Source of the DNA: Chloroflexota bacterium
GTDB taxonomy: Bacteria > Chloroflexota > Anaerolineae > UBA2200
Direction: 5' to 3'
Length of the DNA: 40,166 bases
Assembly: GCA_030607875.1 (NCBI GenBank)
Contig: JAUWJD010000034.1
Location: 1-40,166, forward strand
This document shows positions 37,759-40,166 of the stretch, in pieces. The notes beneath the pieces are model-generated. The model ran no database searches, had not been told where the DNA came from, and was given only the letters and a program-made list of their open reading frames with translations. A program made the translations under genes and the position numbers. How positions within the stretch are numbered: position 1 is the stretch's first letter; every line of letters begins with the position of its first letter.

Positions 37759-39642
37759 CTAGGCCCCGAGGTCGCCGTCTGGGGCCTCCACAGCATCGCG
37801 ATCGGGTCGGGGCCCCAGGCACAGGAACTTGGCGAGCGCCAGCAACACGGTTGCCTGAGTGACGACTGGCGAGACCCAGTAGCTAAAATGCTGCGACCCC
37901 TCGCCCAAGATGCCCTTTTTCAGCCTGGCTTTGCTCTGTGCCAGCCTGTCCTCGTATTGGCTTTCCCCCATCAGGCCGCGCACACCAAAGATCATCACGT
38001 CACCGTGCGTCTCGTGCACATTCGTGGGAAAGTGGAAGGGCAGAGTCGCATAGCCCCTGATTGAACCTGAGAAGCAGGCGTTGTACAATGAAAGCCCTCG
38101 CACGGTGATCGCCTGCACCAGCCAGCGAACGCCTTTTCGCACGACAGCCTTGACCTCGCTGGGCGTGTTGGGCATCCAGACCAGCCCTGCCTCGGGCTGC
38201 GCCTTCACCGTCCAGATGTCCAGCAGCGCATTGATCGCCACCGATCTGCTGTAGACGCGGTCAGAGCCGTTCTCAAACACCCCTCTCCAGAACACACCGT
38301 CGTCGCCGTCGTTGCCCCTGGCGCGGCACAGCAACTGCTCTGTGCCGGCCTGCCGCAGCGAGCACGACAGCCAGCCTCTCGCCTGCTCCATTTCGGCGTA
38401 GGGCAAACTTGACGTCCGGGAAGCGTTTTCCAGGAAATGCAGATTGCGTGCCAGGCTCCAGTAGAACTGCGTGGCGGCAGGGTAGTACAGCAGGGTGATG
38501 TGCGGCAGATCAGAAAGGACATCGTCTTCGATCACGCAGCACAACAGTCCGACCGTGTCTCTGTAGATCTGCCGAAAGTCGGCGTCAAATCCCTTCTCCG
38601 CCTGCTCCGGAAAGGCCAGCAGCGCCTTGTTGATTCCCAGGAGCATGTTGGCAGCAACGGTGGGCTCGATGTTGTTCATGTTCATGGGGATCTTGGTATC
38701 ACGGTTGCCGAACTCTTTGCCTTCGTAAGGATGCTGCATCCAGGTAGTCAGCAGCGCAAGGTCTTGGCCGCGATTCTTGTGCAAATAGCGTCGCATCCAG
38801 TAGTATGTGCGTGGATCGATAATGTTCACGGTGCGATCGTGCGAGAACGGACGGTACGCATACTTCACCATCTCGGCCATGATCCTGTCCAGGTTGTGGT
38901 TTTCTCCCTCCCACATCTGCGCAGCACTGGCATGTCTTCCAGCCGACGCCTTGACCTCGGAGCCCAGCGCGAGTGCGAGGCCGGTATCGTCCGCATCGCA
39001 CGGCATATTGAAGCGGCCCAGAAGCTGCCCGACATTCCCCTTGGTCACAAAGTCCACCACGCCAGGCGAGACCGGTGCCAACAGACCGTCCACGTCGGCA
39101 CCAAGGAACCGCACCAGCCGATAGATACGCGGGGGCCAGGGCTTTAGATAGTTGAGGCACCTAGCTATGTTGTCAGGCAACTGCACCCACGCCCCGTCCA
39201 CACGCTTCTGAGCGTAGAAGCAGTAGCCTGGCGTGCCCGCAGCCAGGTTGTGATCGCGGTGCCGCAGGATCGCGGAGACGGCTCCGGCCACCTGTTCAGG
39301 ATCGACGTCAGCGAGTCCCAGAGCCTGCACCTCCAGCAAGCACAGCGTGATGATGGCCGTGGCAAACATATTGCTGTCGTGGAGCCTAAAAACGCGACTC
39401 ACAGACCGCAGCAACGGCCGCTCAACGAAGCGCAGCAGAAAGAAGTGGCTCAGTTGTGTGTAGCTCGGATACAGGCCACTTGTCCTCTTGTGCAGCAGGA
39501 CCTCATCGAGGCGAGTGAGAAAGGGATTGCGTTGCTTCCACTGCACCCTCTGGATATCCTTGTGCAAGCGGATCGCCACCTGGTGGATGCGCGCCAGGTT
39601 CAGCCCGGGCCCACCATCTTCTGCTGTCTGTTGATCACTCAT
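37759..39642 (-). CDS. Large orphan alpha-toroid-like protein with a DxDDT motif
   Basis: 627 aa from ATG 39642 (MSDQQTAEDGGPGLNLARIH); a GTG at 39690 is an alternative. No signal peptide. Mostly helical. It carries FNMPCDADDTGLALALGSEV with Asp216-Ala-Asp218-Asp219-Thr220, the form of the acid motif of class II terpene cyclases. It also has repeat-like helix pairs: DSNMFATAIITLCLLEVQAL, MNNIEPTVAANMLLGINKAL, RSVAINALLDIW and ATQFYWSLARNLHFLE. This suggests an alpha/alpha-toroid (terpenoid-cyclase or prenyltransferase-like) fold. I recognise no named family and no QW repeats. Substrate and reaction are unknown. Followed by a GNAT 45 nt on. Confidence 0.72.
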   Translation of the reverse strand: MSDQQTAEDGGPGLNLARIHQVAIRLHKDIQRVQWKQRNPFLTRLDEVLLHKRTSGLYPSYTQLSHFFLLRFVERPLLRSVSRVFRLHDSNMFATAIITLCLLEVQALGLADVDPEQVAGAVSAILRHRDHNLAAGTPGYCFYAQKRVDGAWVQLPDNIARCLNYLKPWPPRIYRLVRFLGADVDGLLAPVSPGVVDFVTKGNVGQLLGRFNMPCDADDTGLALALGSEVKASAGRHASAAQMWEGENHNLDRIMAEMVKYAYRPFSHDRTVNIIDPRTYYWMRRYLHKNRGQDLALLTTWMQHPYEGKEFGNRDTKIPMNMNNIEPTVAANMLLGINKALLAFPEQAEKGFDADFRQIYRDTVGLLCCVIEDDVLSDLPHITLLYYPAATQFYWSLARNLHFLENASRTSSLPYAEMEQARGWLSCSLRQAGTEQLLCRARGNDGDDGVFWRGVFENGSDRVYSRSVAINALLDIWTVKAQPEAGLVWMPNTPSEVKAVVRKGVRWLVQAITVRGLSLYNACFSGSIRGYATLPFHFPTNVHETHGDVMIFGVRGLMGESQYEDRLAQSKARLKKGILGEGSQHFSYWVSPVVTQATVLLALAKFLCLGPRPDRDAVEAPDGDLGA

Positions 39643-39690
39643 ATCCGTCCATCCAGCGCTGTCTGCGTCCGCATGCCTGCCATTCCGCAC

Positions 39691-40166
39691 TATCCCCTGC
39701 AGGCTATTTGGTACCCCGTCAATGGTCCAACAGAGACAACCTCAGTGACCTCTGCGCTTGTCTGCGGATTCTAGCTGCCCTGAGGCACCGAGTCAAGTTG
39801 TGGATAGAGGCTGCGGTCTGCAATCGAGAAGCTGACCGGATATTGCTACCCGATGGCTTTCGTGGCTCCGGCATCACTACCCGACGGCGGCACCCCCGAT
39901 CGGCGGAGTTTGCTTGGCGAAGACACCACTGAACTCGACGTCGGCTATTCCCACCAAGAGCCTGCACCGTCGATCCGAAAAGTTTGCTTCGCTTCCCGCG
40001 CATAGACACCTTTATTGCTGCGTGCAGAGCGTCATTTGAGACTCGGTTCCATCTTGTGTTGGTGACGATTCCGGCAGTGTTGGTGAGCGCAAAGTGACGT
40101 TCGTACGTCTGGCGTGACATGCGGGCCGTCTTTGGCATCGCACACCGGGCGTAGGCATTCAGACCC
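39691..40166. other. Right-end spacer without a recognisable gene
   Basis: A minus frame of 139 codons (39719-40138) is open but has no ribosome site and no family pattern. Segments such as RMSRQTYERHFALTNTAGIV could be a degenerate gene end, but this is not supported. No repeat or terminator seen. Confidence 0.4.

Noticed and set aside
39719..40138. 139-codon minus frame as a transposase remnant
   Set aside because: No DDE or other recombinase motif and no terminal repeats could be seen.

Overview
The window looks like a chromosomal segment from a member of the Chloroflexota, most likely Anaerolineae-like. This is inference from gene content, not a phylogenetic result. The clues are a GC-rich chromosome, secreted proteins with long Thr/Pro linkers ending in a short Tyr/Phe-Leu-Pro aliphatic tail, an XPB-type helicase operon, LysM/L,D-transpeptidase and DUF5666 proteins, and sigma70-type promoters (TTGACW, 16-17 bp, TATAAT-like). 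No rRNA, tRNA, CRISPR array, prophage or plasmid module was recognised.

Layout. 1-4.1 kb is a decayed zone: an IS200/IS605-type element truncates an isoprenylcysteine-methyltransferase-like gene. Next come a tight minus-strand set (YjbQ-like, a tiny CHCC protein, Nudix), an N-terminally broken SAM methyltransferase, a frameshifted DUF2461 gene and an orphan C-terminal fragment. 4.0-5.4 kb holds an EF2568-type cysteine desulfurase coupled to a DUF3343 sulfur/selenium-carrier-like protein, behind a structured leader of about 200 nt. 5.9-11.2 kb carries a PHP phosphoesterase, a GT4 glycosyltransferase, an HhH-GPD-like protein with a Cys-rich tail, a duplicated-module small protein, a GNAT and an MBL hydrolase. 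11.6-15.2 kb has surface proteins, a Tat-exported molybdopterin oxidoreductase and a MazG-like enzyme. 15.9-18.7 kb is a TPR-MBL-GNAT set. 18.9-24.4 kb is a three-gene operon: XPB helicase followed by two paralogous Helicase_C_3-type partners. 24.6-34.5 kb is a long minus-strand stretch: a secreted Thr/Pro-tailed protein, a DUF5666 protein, PlsC, a remnant of an FN3-phosphatase, LysM/YkuD, Eis-like GNAT preceded in frame by half an ACT domain, and a ComEC-like MBL enzyme paired with a non-exported subtilase. 35.5-37.1 kb is a PKD/DUF11 surface protein with a strong promoter and an excellent terminator. The window closes with a GNAT and a large orphan alpha-toroid-like protein bearing a DxDDT motif.

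How genes work together. Four groups are convincing as units: YjbQ/small protein/Nudix; desulfurase/DUF3343; XPB with its two partners (DNA repair or remodelling); and subtilase/MBL. Several spacers carry heptameric or ATTCGTG-type repeats, and some of these repeats supply the last codons or stop of neighbouring genes. The strongest candidates for something undescribed are the desulfurase leader, the tripartite XPB operon, the cytosolic subtilase-MBL pair and the DxDDT orphan.
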